DNA of 57,801 bases, taken from contig CALIJI010000012.1 of assembly GCA_938017895.1 (NCBI GenBank), forward strand, positions 1-57,801, written 5' to 3'. Under the pieces are notes generated by a model, which had not been told where the DNA came from, made no database searches, and worked only from the letters and a program-made list of their open reading frames with translations. Source of the stretch: an uncultured bacterium (GTDB lineage Bacteria > Patescibacteriota > Saccharimonadia > Saccharimonadales > Saccharimonadaceae). A program made the translations under genes and the position numbers. This document shows positions 16,058-24,369 of the stretch, in pieces (within the stretch, counting starts at the first letter, position 1; every line of letters starts with the position of its first letter).

Positions 16058-17956
16058 ATGAATCCGTCAATTTTATCAATCGGAAACGCGACAAAGGATA
16101 TTTTCTTAGAGATTAATGAAGAGGAGAAGGTTTTTTGTGATGAGCGAAATTTATTTCATTACGACTTAACCTTTGATGATTCAACTCTGGAGTATAAACG
16201 TCGAGCTGGTATTTTCGGCGGTGTAATCTTGAGTGAAAAAATTTTCCAAGCAGCTCATTTAAAGAGTTTTTCTAATATTAATCCAAGAGGGTTCTCTAAC
16301 TTTAATTTTGAAGAAGAAAAATATCCATTTCTAGAGAGATATATAATCTCACACAAAAATGAATCTTTTATACTTTCAAATAAGCCGCGTCACCTTGAAT
16401 GGGTTGCTCCAATTTTTGTGCCAGAAGTGATGTATATTGCTGATGCGAATTTTTCTAAAAGCTATTTAAGTTCTCTGCGAGAATATCTTTTAGCGCATGA
16501 AAATATTAAATTAATATTTTCATTGGATGATCTTGATGTTGAATTAGCTAGGAAATTTTTTCCGCGTGCAAGTTTGGTTTTTGCTAACCTGAAAAATCCT
16601 GTATTAATGGACCTAATTGATTACTCTACAGCTGAAAATGCGATCGATTCATTTAATAAGCTTGGAGTTAAAAACGTAGTTTTAACTGACGGTGAATATA
16701 TAATTGCTGGTAATGAACAAAAAATTTCAAGGATTAAAACCGCTTTTACATTAAATTCTTTTTATCAAAAGCAGATTTTCCAGGCTTCATATATTGCTGA
16801 ATGTTTTAGTGGAAAAAATCTTGAAGAAAATCTTAAAACAGCGCTAGCAGTGGCGCAGGAGTCTGATTTTAATAATATTCTAAAACCAATTTTTGCTGTG
16901 CAGATTTCCAGAATTCATAGCGATAAATATGTTGTAGAAAATTTACGCAATGAATTAAGCCGGACTGAGAAAATGCACAAGACCGCAAAAGCGATGGTGG
17001 CTCGTCCAAAAGGTATTTTTGCTGCTGATGAATCGGGTGGAAATATTCATAAAAAATTCGAGAGTATTGGCTTAGATGATACTGCCGAGAATCGACGCCG
17101 ATATCGTGAAATACTGTTTTCAACTCCTGATATCGAGAACTATTTGAGTGGGGTAATTTTATTTGAAGAAACTATAGAACAGAATAACTCTCAAGGAATG
17201 AATTTTGTAGAATATCTTAAAGGTCGTAACTTATTAGTTGGGGTTAAGTTAGATGAGGGGCTTAAGCCGCTTTCTGGTTTTGAAGATGAGACTATAACCT
17301 CTGGCTTAGACTCTCTAGAAATGAAACTTAAAAAATATTCGAATCTTGGTATAGATTTTGCGAAATGGCGTGTAGCTTTTACTATCGATGAAGAAAAAAA
17401 CTTACCGAGCGAAGCAGCAATCGCAGCTAATGTTCAGATTCTGGCGCGCTATGCTAAAGCTTGTCAGCGATTCGGAATTGTTCCTATTGTTGAACCAGAG
17501 GTAATTTTTGATGGAAGTCATTCTGTAAAATCTTGTCGCTTAGCAACCGGTCGAGTTTTATTTGCGCTTTTTGAAGAACTTAAGCTATTTGATGTTGATC
17601 TAAGGGCTACTATTTTAAAAACTAATATGGTGTCTGCTGGTAGAACTGCGTCTATTCAGTCCTCAATTAGAGAGGTTGCTGCAGAAACAGTCAATGTTCT
17701 AAAGAAAACCGTTCCAAAGGAACTTGCAGGAATTGTATTTCTATCTGGAGGGCAGAGTGAAATTCGATCTACGGATAACCTTCAGGCTATAACCAATCTT
17801 GGACCTTTTGACTGGAATGTGACTTATAGCTATGCGCGAGCTCTTCAGATGCCGGCGCTTCAGGCTTGGCGTGGTCGGGATGAAAATATCCGTCAAGCGC
17901 AGCTAGTTTTTCTAGAGAGAGTTGCTGCTAATTCTCATGCCTTATATAAGAATTAA
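16058..17956 (+). CDS. Fusion: degenerate PfkB-like domain + class I fructose-bisphosphate aldolase
   Basis: The C-terminal half (from about residue 300) is a class I fructose-1,6-bisphosphate aldolase: GIFAADESGGN, GVKLDEGLKPL, AKWRVAF, PIVEPEVIFDGSH, the Schiff-base lysine in ILKTNMVSAG (about residue 521) and FLSGGQSE are all present. It interconverts fructose-1,6-bisphosphate with DHAP and glyceraldehyde-3-phosphate. The first 290 residues resemble a PfkB/ribokinase fold (opening SILSIGNATKDIF), but the second PfkB signature, normally DTTGAGDxF, reads TLNSFYQKQIF, so the anion hole and catalytic Asp are gone. I chose the ATG at 16058 behind AAGGTGG over a GTG six bases upstream. The N-domain may be regulatory or structural. 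Confidence 0.88.
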   Translation: MNPSILSIGNATKDIFLEINEEEKVFCDERNLFHYDLTFDDSTLEYKRRAGIFGGVILSEKIFQAAHLKSFSNINPRGFSNFNFEEEKYPFLERYIISHKNESFILSNKPRHLEWVAPIFVPEVMYIADANFSKSYLSSLREYLLAHENIKLIFSLDDLDVELARKFFPRASLVFANLKNPVLMDLIDYSTAENAIDSFNKLGVKNVVLTDGEYIIAGNEQKISRIKTAFTLNSFYQKQIFQASYIAECFSGKNLEENLKTALAVAQESDFNNILKPIFAVQISRIHSDKYVVENLRNELSRTEKMHKTAKAMVARPKGIFAADESGGNIHKKFESIGLDDTAENRRRYREILFSTPDIENYLSGVILFEETIEQNNSQGMNFVEYLKGRNLLVGVKLDEGLKPLSGFEDETITSGLDSLEMKLKKYSNLGIDFAKWRVAFTIDEEKNLPSEAAIAANVQILARYAKACQRFGIVPIVEPEVIFDGSHSVKSCRLATGRVLFALFEELKLFDVDLRATILKTNMVSAGRTASIQSSIREVAAETVNVLKKTVPKELAGIVFLSGGQSEIRSTDNLQAITNLGPFDWNVTYSYARALQMPALQAWRGRDENIRQAQLVFLERVAANSHALYKN

Positions 17957-17969
17957 TTTTAAATAATAA

Positions 17970-18006
17970 AAAACGCTCAAAATTTAGTTGTTGAGCGTTT
18001 TGTTTT
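17970..18006. terminator. Bidirectional terminator
   Basis: AAAACGCTCAA and TTGAGCGTTTT form an 11-bp stem with A and T runs on either side, between convergent genes. Confidence 0.9.
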
Positions 18007-18012
18007 AATGAT

Positions 18013-18885
18013 TTACTTCTTTTTTATATAGATAGTATAAATTGCAATTGCGATTCCGCCGATTGGGTAAAATATCTTAGCTGAGTCCCAATTATTTGTA
18101 AGAAAGCTGTAGGTCAAATAAACTGCCGTAATTGAAAGCATTATTATCGCCGCAAAAAATCCTATTTTTGAATCTTTTTCTTCATCTTTATTTTCGATTT
18201 CATAAAAGTTATTAATTTTCGAAAAAATAGAATTTCCATAAGTTGATGCTGAGATTCCAATTCCTAATAGAGCCATGAATATAGTATTAGCTAAATTAAT
18301 GCCAAGATCAGAAAAATGATAAATTATTTGATGAGCCGCTATAGCTGTAAAAATTGTTGATACAAGTGCCATAGTGCTGCTATTTTTAATATTTTTAGTT
18401 TGTCTAATTTCATTTTTTGAAAAAATTTTGTCAATTTTTATATTATAATCAAGTAGGTTTTCAGTCTCTGAATTATCGAAATTTTTAGCTAAAATTAGTA
18501 GGGGAACTGATATTGCTAAGGATAACATTAAAGCAATACCTGCTAAAACATTAAAGCTTACTGTTGATCCTGAGAAGTATGCTGCCACTGCAAGGCCGGC
18601 AAAAAGAACAAACATACCAAGTGCACGAATTAATGCAATTTTTTGATATGATTTCTCATATTCTTTTTTATTAAAATTGGCTTTTTTGGTTGAAATTTCG
18701 CCAGTCAGCTCATCTAAACTAATTTCGAAAAGTTCGCTTAAAGCAATAAGTTTTTCAAGCTCGGGAGAAGATTTTCCACTTTCCCAAGCTGAAATTGATT
18801 GTCGCGAAACGCCAATTTTATCAGCAAGTTGCTCTTGTGAGATATTTTTCTCGGCTCGTAATTTTTGTAAATTCTGACTAAACAT
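18013..18885 (-). CDS. XRE-family transcriptional regulator with C-terminal membrane domain
   Basis: The N-terminus is a Cro/C1-type helix-turn-helix (about residues 5-58: ISQEQLADKIGV then RQSISAWESG). The rest carries about six membrane spans, an arrangement seen in membrane-tethered XRE regulators. The start was set at the second Met (18885) because AAAGGAC precedes it at good spacing, while the upstream ATG at 18900 overlaps that site. It probably regulates its own or nearby membrane-stress genes; targets cannot be read from the sequence. Confidence 0.8.
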   Translation of the reverse strand: MFSQNLQKLRAEKNISQEQLADKIGVSRQSISAWESGKSSPELEKLIALSELFEISLDELTGEISTKKANFNKKEYEKSYQKIALIRALGMFVLFAGLAVAAYFSGSTVSFNVLAGIALMLSLAISVPLLILAKNFDNSETENLLDYNIKIDKIFSKNEIRQTKNIKNSSTMALVSTIFTAIAAHQIIYHFSDLGINLANTIFMALLGIGISASTYGNSIFSKINNFYEIENKDEEKDSKIGFFAAIIMLSITAVYLTYSFLTNNWDSAKIFYPIGGIAIAIYTIYIKKK

Positions 18886-19089
18886 TTTTTGTCCTTTCAT
18901 ATTAATTATTATACATTAATTATATAAAAAATGCTCATTTGCTACTACCAAGTTTTCTTTAAAATTGCTAATTTTGTTGCCAATATTTTTAACAAAACAG
19001 ATTAATTCTATGTTAAATTTACTTGATTTAGCTAATAACAATCTAATATGCAATGGATTTATTAAATTTATTTTTTTGAAAAATATTTA

Positions 19090-19112
19090 AAGCCACCAAA
19101 AATAGGTGGCTT
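19090..19112 (-). terminator. Terminator-like hairpin of the 19111-19236 ORF
   Basis: AAGCCACC and GGTGGCTT form an 8-bp stem that touches the stop codon. The following T content (TAAATATTTTT) is moderate. Confidence 0.6.
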
Positions 19113-19236
19113 AAGGTTTTCGGGTGTTATTATTTTCTGAATGCCCGCAGGGTCTAAATATTACATCCTCCCCATTTAATAATTTGAGATAGATAGGCTC
19201 AATAATACTTTCTTCTCTTTTTTGAGTTTGTTCCAT
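19111..19236 (-). CDS. Hypothetical 41-residue protein
   Basis: A minus-strand frame beginning MEQTQKREES, with AAAGAGG 8 nt before the ATG and a hairpin right after the stop. The middle (IIEPIYLKLLNGEDV) could form an amphipathic helix and the end carries FRPCGHSENNN. No homologue recognised. It is the only gene-like content in the gap 18886-19356; the remaining 18886-19089 stretch is AT-rich and shows nothing else. Confidence 0.5.
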   Translation of the reverse strand: MEQTQKREESIIEPIYLKLLNGEDVIFRPCGHSENNNTRKP

Positions 19237-19356
19237 ATTATACACCTCTTTCTAAATAATAAAGAGCTAATTTGAGATAATTAGGTAACTCAAATAAAAA
19301 TCACTTTAATTATATCATAATAATAAGTTTATTAAAAAGTGATATAATATTTAGAG

Positions 19357-20916
19357 ATGAATGAAATTCTTTCGAAAAAGCTAAAAAAACTGCCAAATTC
19401 CGCTGGCGTTTATTTTCATAAAAATTCGAAAGGCGAGATTATTTATGTTGGAAAAGCGGCAAATTTAAAGAACCGCGTGCGGCAATATTTTCAAAACTCG
19501 CGCGGAAAAGATCCAAAAACTGAAGCTTTGGTAGCAGAAATTGCGATGACTGACTGGATTGAGGTTGAGACTGAAATTGATGCGCTATTTTTGGAAAGCG
19601 AGATGATTAAACGCTACAAGCCACAGTACAACATACTTTTGCGGGATGATAAATCATCAACTTACGTGCGAATTGGTTTTCGTGATAAAATTCCGCATGT
19701 CAGTTTCACTAAAAATCCGCTTGATGATTTGGCGGAATATTTTGGCCCATTTTATAATTCTAATGCAGTGAAAAAATCGGTACGATTGCTTCGAAAAGTC
19801 TTTCCGTATTATTTAAGTGAAAAAATGCCAGCTAAAAATAGTTTAGATTTTCAGATTGGCTTAACTCCTGGGTTGGAAAATTTTGAACCACATTCGGACG
19901 AATATCAGCAAAAAATGACAGAATATAAACGTAATTTACGTAAGCTCTCGCGATATCTAAAAGGTGAACGAAAAATGCTCCAGCTTGAAATTGAGAAAGA
20001 AATGCTTAATTTTGCAAATGAACAGAATTTTGAAATGGCCGCAAAAAAACGTAATCAGCTGCGGGATTTGAGTGAGCTTGGTAAGCAAGTTATTTTTTCG
20101 AATGAGGAATTTTTGGATATTTCAAAAGATCACGCATTGGCAAAATTGGCAGAAATTCTCTCGCTTGAAAATCCGCCTCGACGAATTGAGGCTTATGACA
20201 TTTCGCATACGGGAGGTGAGAATAACGTGGCTTCGATGGTGGTTTTTACGAATGGGCTGAGTGACAAGCGAGAATATCGAAAATTTAAAATGACTACTGG
20301 CGGAAATGATGACTTTCTCCATATGAAAGAGGTTTTGATACGAAGATTTTCGAAGCGAAATGAAAAATGGGGCCGGCCTGATTTAGTTTTAATTGATGGT
20401 GGTAAGGGCCAATTGAGCGCAGCGCGGGAAGTTTTACCGAGCGATATTTTGGCAATCGGGATTGCGAAGCGTGACGAAGAGATTATTTTTGATACAGAAA
20501 ATCCAAACCTCAAAACTAGCTGGCTGGATAAAAACTTCGAAAAAATCGGTAGAGATTTTTCGATTCAACGAGAGGGTGATTTTTTGACACTAAATCTGCA
20601 TCCTTCGCAGAGTCATTCGCACGGCCACGCTCGGAACTTGCTAGGTGAAAGCAACTCGGAATTTAGTGATTTGACTAAACTTTTTCAGCGGATTCGTGAT
20701 GAAGCACACCGATTCGCGATCAATTATCATTCAAATCTAAGAACTAAAAAACAAACTCAGAACGCACTAGAAAAAATTGATGGTGTAGGAGCGAAAACAC
20801 GGGCAAAGTTGTTACGGGAATTTGGCTCATTAAAAAAGATTCGCGAAGCTCCCGTGCAAGAGCTTTCTAAAATTGTTGGCGAAAAATTAGCTCAAAGAAT
20901 TAAGCAAGTACTTTAA
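19357..20916 (+). CDS. uvrC: Excinuclease ABC subunit C
   Basis: Makes both incisions around a lesion in nucleotide excision repair. Domains in order: GIY-YIG nuclease (AGVYFHKNSKGEIIYVGKA, about 17-35), a UVR motif binding UvrB (about 205-240), the RNase H-like nuclease (RIEAYDISHTGG, then DLVLIDGGKGQ) and C-terminal tandem helix-hairpin-helix. The 519 residues are about 90 shorter than typical UvrC. TATAAT at 19343-19348 ends 8 nt before the ATG and no ribosome site is seen, so translation is probably leaderless. Confidence 0.97.
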   Translation: MNEILSKKLKKLPNSAGVYFHKNSKGEIIYVGKAANLKNRVRQYFQNSRGKDPKTEALVAEIAMTDWIEVETEIDALFLESEMIKRYKPQYNILLRDDKSSTYVRIGFRDKIPHVSFTKNPLDDLAEYFGPFYNSNAVKKSVRLLRKVFPYYLSEKMPAKNSLDFQIGLTPGLENFEPHSDEYQQKMTEYKRNLRKLSRYLKGERKMLQLEIEKEMLNFANEQNFEMAAKKRNQLRDLSELGKQVIFSNEEFLDISKDHALAKLAEILSLENPPRRIEAYDISHTGGENNVASMVVFTNGLSDKREYRKFKMTTGGNDDFLHMKEVLIRRFSKRNEKWGRPDLVLIDGGKGQLSAAREVLPSDILAIGIAKRDEEIIFDTENPNLKTSWLDKNFEKIGRDFSIQREGDFLTLNLHPSQSHSHGHARNLLGESNSEFSDLTKLFQRIRDEAHRFAINYHSNLRTKKQTQNALEKIDGVGAKTRAKLLREFGSLKKIREAPVQELSKIVGEKLAQRIKQVL

Positions 20917-20962
20917 TAATTGCTTTTTTATAGTGTTTATGCTAAGATTAGTATAAGGAAAA

Positions 20963-21604
20963 GTGGTGGGAAAACGTAGAATTAAGCAGCTTCTTAAAAA
21001 AATTGAGGCACTAAAAATTTGGCAGTTGGTTATCTTATTAGTTTTATCGCTTTTTGTGGTTGCGACAGCACTTAGATTAAACAATGTTGAAATGGTGAAG
21101 CGACGCGAAGCAGTTATTTTGGCGGATAAAGAGTTAAATCTTGAAAAAGCAATTGAACGGCTGAAAGAGCTAAGAGATTTTACTTCTAAACATATGAATA
21201 CCTCGACGACCGTTCAGTTAGAAAAAATATATCTTGATGAAACTGAAAAAATTAAACAGCAGATGAATGAGCAGGCAAGTAAGAATTATGGTGTTGAAAT
21301 AACTGCAAAAGCACGGGCTGTTTGTGATCCAAGGTTTCAATCTATTGGTTATGGCGTGCAATATTCTCAGTGTTTTGCTGATGAGCTTGCTAAATATAAT
21401 CGTGATAGTTCAAAGATTGATGATAAGATTAAATTTCCGGAGGCAAGCTTATATATAAACAGATTTAGTTCTCCGATTTGGACTCCAGACTTAATGGGCT
21501 GGATGGTATTGCTCGCAATATTAATTATTGTCTTAATTATTATTAAGATTGTTTCTACTATTATTTTAAAGATTATTCTTAAAAGATATGACCCATTTAT
21601 TTGA
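20963..21604 (+). CDS. Hypothetical two-span membrane protein with coiled coil
   Basis: The 213-residue product has a basic N-terminus, a transmembrane segment (about 21-41), a charged alpha-helical region (about 50-115), a loop with two cysteines (about 119 and 133) and a second long hydrophobic helix (about 180-205). No family recognised. Two successive GTG codons (20963, 20966) follow AAGGA; the second has the better spacing. It lies 46 nt after uvrC behind a TGCTAAGAT box and probably has its own promoter. Confidence 0.6.
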   Translation: MVGKRRIKQLLKKIEALKIWQLVILLVLSLFVVATALRLNNVEMVKRREAVILADKELNLEKAIERLKELRDFTSKHMNTSTTVQLEKIYLDETEKIKQQMNEQASKNYGVEITAKARAVCDPRFQSIGYGVQYSQCFADELAKYNRDSSKIDDKIKFPEASLYINRFSSPIWTPDLMGWMVLLAILIIVLIIIKIVSTIILKIILKRYDPFI

Positions 21605-21629
21605 TTTGTAGTAAAATTTATTTAAATGC

Positions 21630-21676
21630 TTGACACTACTGTTGCTAAAGTGTAAAATAAAAAGCATAACAGTAGT
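21630..21676 (+). promoter_or_regulatory. Consensus promoter with flanking inverted repeat (candidate operator)
   Basis: TTGACA (21630-21635), 17 nt, TAAAAT (21653-21658). ACTACTGTT (21635-21643) in the spacer and AACAGTAGT (21668-21676) just past the expected start are a perfect 9-bp inverted repeat around the -10. The left arm is untranscribed, so this is a DNA-level site such as a repressor operator. Confidence 0.65.
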
Positions 21677-21693
21677 TAATTGAAAGGATGAAA

Positions 21694-21900
21694 ATGGCTT
21701 ATAGTCAGACAAATTCAAAGGGTGTTAAATACTATCTACATAAAAGCGAAGTAACTTTGCGTGGTGGAAAACCCCAAACAATTTATTTCTTTGCTAAAAA
21801 AGAAAAGAACGATAAAGGTACACCTTGCGATCTTCCAGAAGACCGAATTGTAAAAGAAAATCCACGAAACGGCTTCCTAACAGTTTCTCGTAAAAAATAA
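21694..21900 (+). CDS. Small conserved-looking protein (68 aa)
   Basis: Start set at the ATG at 21694, which has AAAGG 6 nt upstream; the ATG at 21688 overlaps that site. The protein is basic, with a GVKYYLHKSEVTLRGGK opening and an IYFFAKK segment, then a VxENPRNG turn and a lysine tail. Proteins of this kind, one small beta sheet with a YYLH/LRGG pattern, occur widely in Patescibacteria but have no assigned function as far as I know. It has its own consensus promoter and terminator, suggesting abundant, regulated expression. Confidence 0.75.
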   Translation: MAYSQTNSKGVKYYLHKSEVTLRGGKPQTIYFFAKKEKNDKGTPCDLPEDRIVKENPRNGFLTVSRKK

Positions 21901-21910
21901 TTAAAATCTG

Positions 21911-21950
21911 AATCACCTTTTACTGGAATGTATAAGGTGATTTTTATTTT
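21911..21950 (+). terminator. Terminator of the 68-aa gene
   Basis: AATCACCTT and AAGGTGATT form a 9-bp stem followed by TTTATTTT. Confidence 0.85.
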
Positions 21951-21983
21951 AGACTAAAATAAAAAACGCCTAATTGGCGAATT

Positions 21984-22059
21984 TGGTAGGGGATGCTGGG
22001 TTCGAACCAGCGACCAATCGTGTATGAGACGACTGCTCTAACCGCTGAGCTAATCCCCC
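21984..22059 (-). tRNA. tRNA with CAU anticodon, tRNA-Ile2-like
   Basis: A full 76-nt cloverleaf with encoded CCA. Acceptor GGGGGAT/ATCCCCT, D stem GCTC/GAGC, anticodon stem GTCGT/ACGAT with loop CTCATAC, T arm GCTGG/CCAGC. The anticodon is CAT. The variable loop and T arm (TTGGTCGCTGGTTC) match my memory of E. coli tRNA-Ile2 better than elongator tRNA-Met, and initiator and elongator Met tRNAs are present nearby, so this is probably the Ile(AUA) tRNA modified by TilS. Ile2 versus Met is inference. Confidence 0.85.
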
Positions 22060-22099
22060 GACTATTCAATTATATCAAACAATATGTTAAAATTAAAGA

Positions 22100-22528
22100 G
22101 TGAATAACGAAATATTAAAAACAAAAATTAGAAGAGCTAAATATAAAGTATCGAAAGATTGGTTTACTATTGATAATTTAATTATGGTTTGCGCTCTTAT
22201 TATAGCATCGGCTTGGATTTGGGGGAGTATTTCGGCTATGGAGAGGAATTACAAGCTTCAATTGCAATTAGAGATTAAAAATCGTGAAAAAATAATCTCT
22301 GAGATTAAATATAAAACTCTGAAATATGAAAACCAATATTTAAAAAGTGATGAGTATCAAGAACTCGCAGCTAGAGAGAATCTGGGACTAGTTAATCCAG
22401 GAGAGCATGTTTTGATTTTGTCAAAATATCCAGAGAATAAAGAAAAGCGATTAGTCGATCAAAAGAAAGATAGTAATTTTGTTCAGTGGATGAATTTTAT
22501 ATTTGGTGGTAGCGCGAAAAAAGTTTAA
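22100..22528 (+). CDS. FtsB/DivIC-like septum formation initiator protein
   Basis: The 142-residue protein has a basic cytoplasmic tail, one span (about 26-46), a periplasm-side coiled coil and the YQELAARENLGLVNPGE motif that closes FtsB/FtsL/DivIC-type proteins. These link early and late divisome components at the septum. The GTG start has no ribosome site; TGTTAAAAT (TAAAAT 22088-22093) ends exactly 6 nt before it, so this is a leaderless GTG message. It is divergent from the CAU tRNA. Confidence 0.8.
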   Translation: MNNEILKTKIRRAKYKVSKDWFTIDNLIMVCALIIASAWIWGSISAMERNYKLQLQLEIKNREKIISEIKYKTLKYENQYLKSDEYQELAARENLGLVNPGEHVLILSKYPENKEKRLVDQKKDSNFVQWMNFIFGGSAKKV

Positions 22529-22542
22529 ATTGCAGAAAACTA

Positions 22543-22571
22543 TTGCTTTTTTATAAAAAATATTATAAAAT
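22543..22571 (+). promoter_or_regulatory. Initiator tRNA promoter
   Basis: TTGCTT (22543-22548), 17 nt, TAAAAT (22566-22571), 11 nt before the first base of the tRNA. Confidence 0.7.
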
Positions 22572-22582
22572 TGACAATGTAT

Positions 22583-22660
22583 CGCGGGATGGAGCAGTCT
22601 GGTCAGCTCGCTTGGCTCATAACCAAGAGGTCGTAGGTTCAAATCCTACTCCCGCAACCA
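22583..22660 (+). tRNA. Initiator tRNA-fMet (CAT)
   Basis: A 78-nt cloverleaf with encoded CCA. The acceptor CGCGGGA/TCCCGCA has the C1:A72 mismatch that marks formylated initiators. Anticodon loop CTCATAA. The anticodon stem is CTTGG/CCAAG, so only pairs 30:40 and 31:39 are G:C; the third of the usual three G:C pairs (29:41) is U:A. Confidence 0.95.
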
Positions 22661-22675
22661 AGGAATTATTTTACT

Positions 22676-22710
22676 TAGAACACCCCTATATAGGGGTGTT
22701 CTAGTGTTTT
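22676..22710. terminator. Bidirectional terminator (28-bp perfect palindrome)
   Basis: TAGAACACCCCTA and its complement meet at TA, giving a perfect palindrome at 22676-22703, followed by GTGTTTTTA. It serves the initiator tRNA and the minus-strand flavoprotein gene. Confidence 0.8.
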
Positions 22711-22719
22711 TATATTTAC

Positions 22720-24093
22720 CTATTTAATACGACCAGCACAAACCCTGATCGCCTCACTCCAGCTCTGGAAGGCGTGTGGTAGCTCTGATATTTCTTGGGC
22801 AGTTAAATTGGCGTAAATAGAAAGACTGATCTCTTGGATTATACTCGAAGCTTCTGGTGCTACAACACTACCGCCAAGAATTTTTCCGCGTCGATCACAT
22901 ATAAGCTTTACGAATCCGTTACGAAAATCTTCTGTATTGCTCCTAGCTATAAGATTAAGTGGTGCAATTGCAGTCTTTATCCTAAGATCTCTTTTTATGC
23001 AATCATCTTCTGTTAGGCCTACGCTAGCGATTTCTGGAAATGTGGATATTGTTCGTGGGACCGATGAATAGTCTGGCGATATTTTGGCACGAGTTTTTAT
23101 AATGTTATGTGCGGCAACTCTGCTCTGTAAAAGAGCTTCAGATGTGCTAAATTTTCCATTTATGACGGAGCCTGCTGCAAAAATATGTTTAGATGAAGTC
23201 TGTAAAAATTCATTTACAACTATCCCACTTTCAGAGTATTCTATGTTAGCATTCTCAAGTCCAATGTCAGTATTGGGTTGTCTTTCTTCCGCGATCATAA
23301 TTTCTTCTACGCGTACAAATTTTTCACTACCGCCACGCTGAAAAATAACTTTCTTGCCCATTCCGTCTTGTTCAACTGATACTACTCGAGTTTGTGGTAA
23401 GACAAAAATTTTCATTTCTTCCACCATAAAATTTTCAATCGTTATGCCAACTTCTTCGTCTTCTTTTGGTAGAAGTCGTGCTGAGACTTCACTGATGTAT
23501 ACTTTTGTGCCGAGGGTTGAAAGAATTTGTGCTATCTCAACAGCTTCCGGACTACCACCTATTATAAAAATACTTTTAGGTAGTCGTTGGATGTCCAGAA
23601 CAGTTCTTGGAGTTAAGAATTTAATATTTTTTAAATTGGGAATATCTGGTATTTTAAATTTTGAGCCTGTTGCAATTAAAAATTTTTCGCTCGAAATATG
23701 AGCTTGGTTAACTGATATTTCATGGGGGGTGATAAATCGAGCTGTTCCGCGGAATGTTGAAATACCGGCTGATTTATAAAACTCTTCATTATCATGGGCT
23801 CCAGTTCTTTTTATGGCTAAATCTTTCCAGCGCAAAATACTTTGAAAACTGTACCCTAAACTACCAGAGCGAATCCCCATTTTTGTACCTTTTTTAGCTT
23901 CATAAAGAGTTTTTACGGCATGTGAAAGAGCTTTGATTGGAACTTCTCCATAGTTAGGTGATTCGCCGCCGAAAATATCATTTTCTACTATTGCCACTTT
24001 GAGGCCATTTTTAGCAGCGATGATTGCTGCAGCACTACCTCCTGCACCTGTTCCAAGAACAATTAAATCAAATTCAAATTTTCGTTTTTTCAT
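22720..24093 (-). CDS. FAD/NAD(P) oxidoreductase of the disulfide reductase family lacking the redox disulfide
   Basis: The 457-residue protein has the architecture of dihydrolipoamide dehydrogenase/mercuric reductase: FAD-binding GTGAGG (14-19), a second Rossmann motif (IIGGSPEAVE, about 182-191), an AAGSV FAD motif and a dimerisation domain. The CxxxxC site is replaced: GGESPNYGEVPIKAL has Ser45 and Glu50 where the two cysteines should be. The C-terminal HPTxxE catalytic motif reads FQSWSE, so the base is also lost. It should still bind FAD and NAD(P)H but cannot do thiol-disulfide exchange; a transhydrogenase-like or electron-transfer role is possible. Last gene of a three-gene minus-strand operon. 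Confidence 0.88.
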   Translation of the reverse strand: MKKRKFEFDLIVLGTGAGGSAAAIIAAKNGLKVAIVENDIFGGESPNYGEVPIKALSHAVKTLYEAKKGTKMGIRSGSLGYSFQSILRWKDLAIKRTGAHDNEEFYKSAGISTFRGTARFITPHEISVNQAHISSEKFLIATGSKFKIPDIPNLKNIKFLTPRTVLDIQRLPKSIFIIGGSPEAVEIAQILSTLGTKVYISEVSARLLPKEDEEVGITIENFMVEEMKIFVLPQTRVVSVEQDGMGKKVIFQRGGSEKFVRVEEIMIAEERQPNTDIGLENANIEYSESGIVVNEFLQTSSKHIFAAGSVINGKFSTSEALLQSRVAAHNIIKTRAKISPDYSSVPRTISTFPEIASVGLTEDDCIKRDLRIKTAIAPLNLIARSNTEDFRNGFVKLICDRRGKILGGSVVAPEASSIIQEISLSIYANLTAQEISELPHAFQSWSEAIRVCAGRIK

Positions 24094-24102
24094 AGGATCT
24101 CC

Positions 24103-24369
24103 TTAAATTATGCTCTTGAAATTTTTATAAATATATGAGGCTTCTGGATGAATTTTTTTGAGAATGCTGCTAATTTTTAGGCGGATATCTCGGCTAGTTA
24201 TCTCGTTCTTTCCTATCTGCCAAGTGTGAAAGTCTTTGATGGTCTGTCGTATTAAATCGTTACTCATGCCTTCTGGCGCTTGAGCTATCTCAAAAGTTCC
24301 TATCAGGCTATCAACTAGTTTGCTTAATTCAAAGTTCTCTAGTTTACCATTGCTCTTAATAACTCTCAT
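24103..24369 (-). CDS. Stand-alone ATP-cone domain protein
   Basis: The 88-residue product is almost entirely an ATP-cone, the nucleotide-binding module found in NrdR and at the N-terminus of ribonucleotide reductases (opening MRVIKSNGKLENFELSKL, then an ITSRDIR segment). As a free-standing protein it may be an ATP/dATP sensor. It overlaps the upstream membrane protein by 4 nt (ATGA) and is 9 nt from the flavoprotein gene, so these three are coupled. What it regulates is not clear. Confidence 0.8.
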   Translation of the reverse strand: MRVIKSNGKLENFELSKLVDSLIGTFEIAQAPEGMSNDLIRQTIKDFHTWQIGKNEITSRDIRLKISSILKKIHPEASYIYKNFKSII

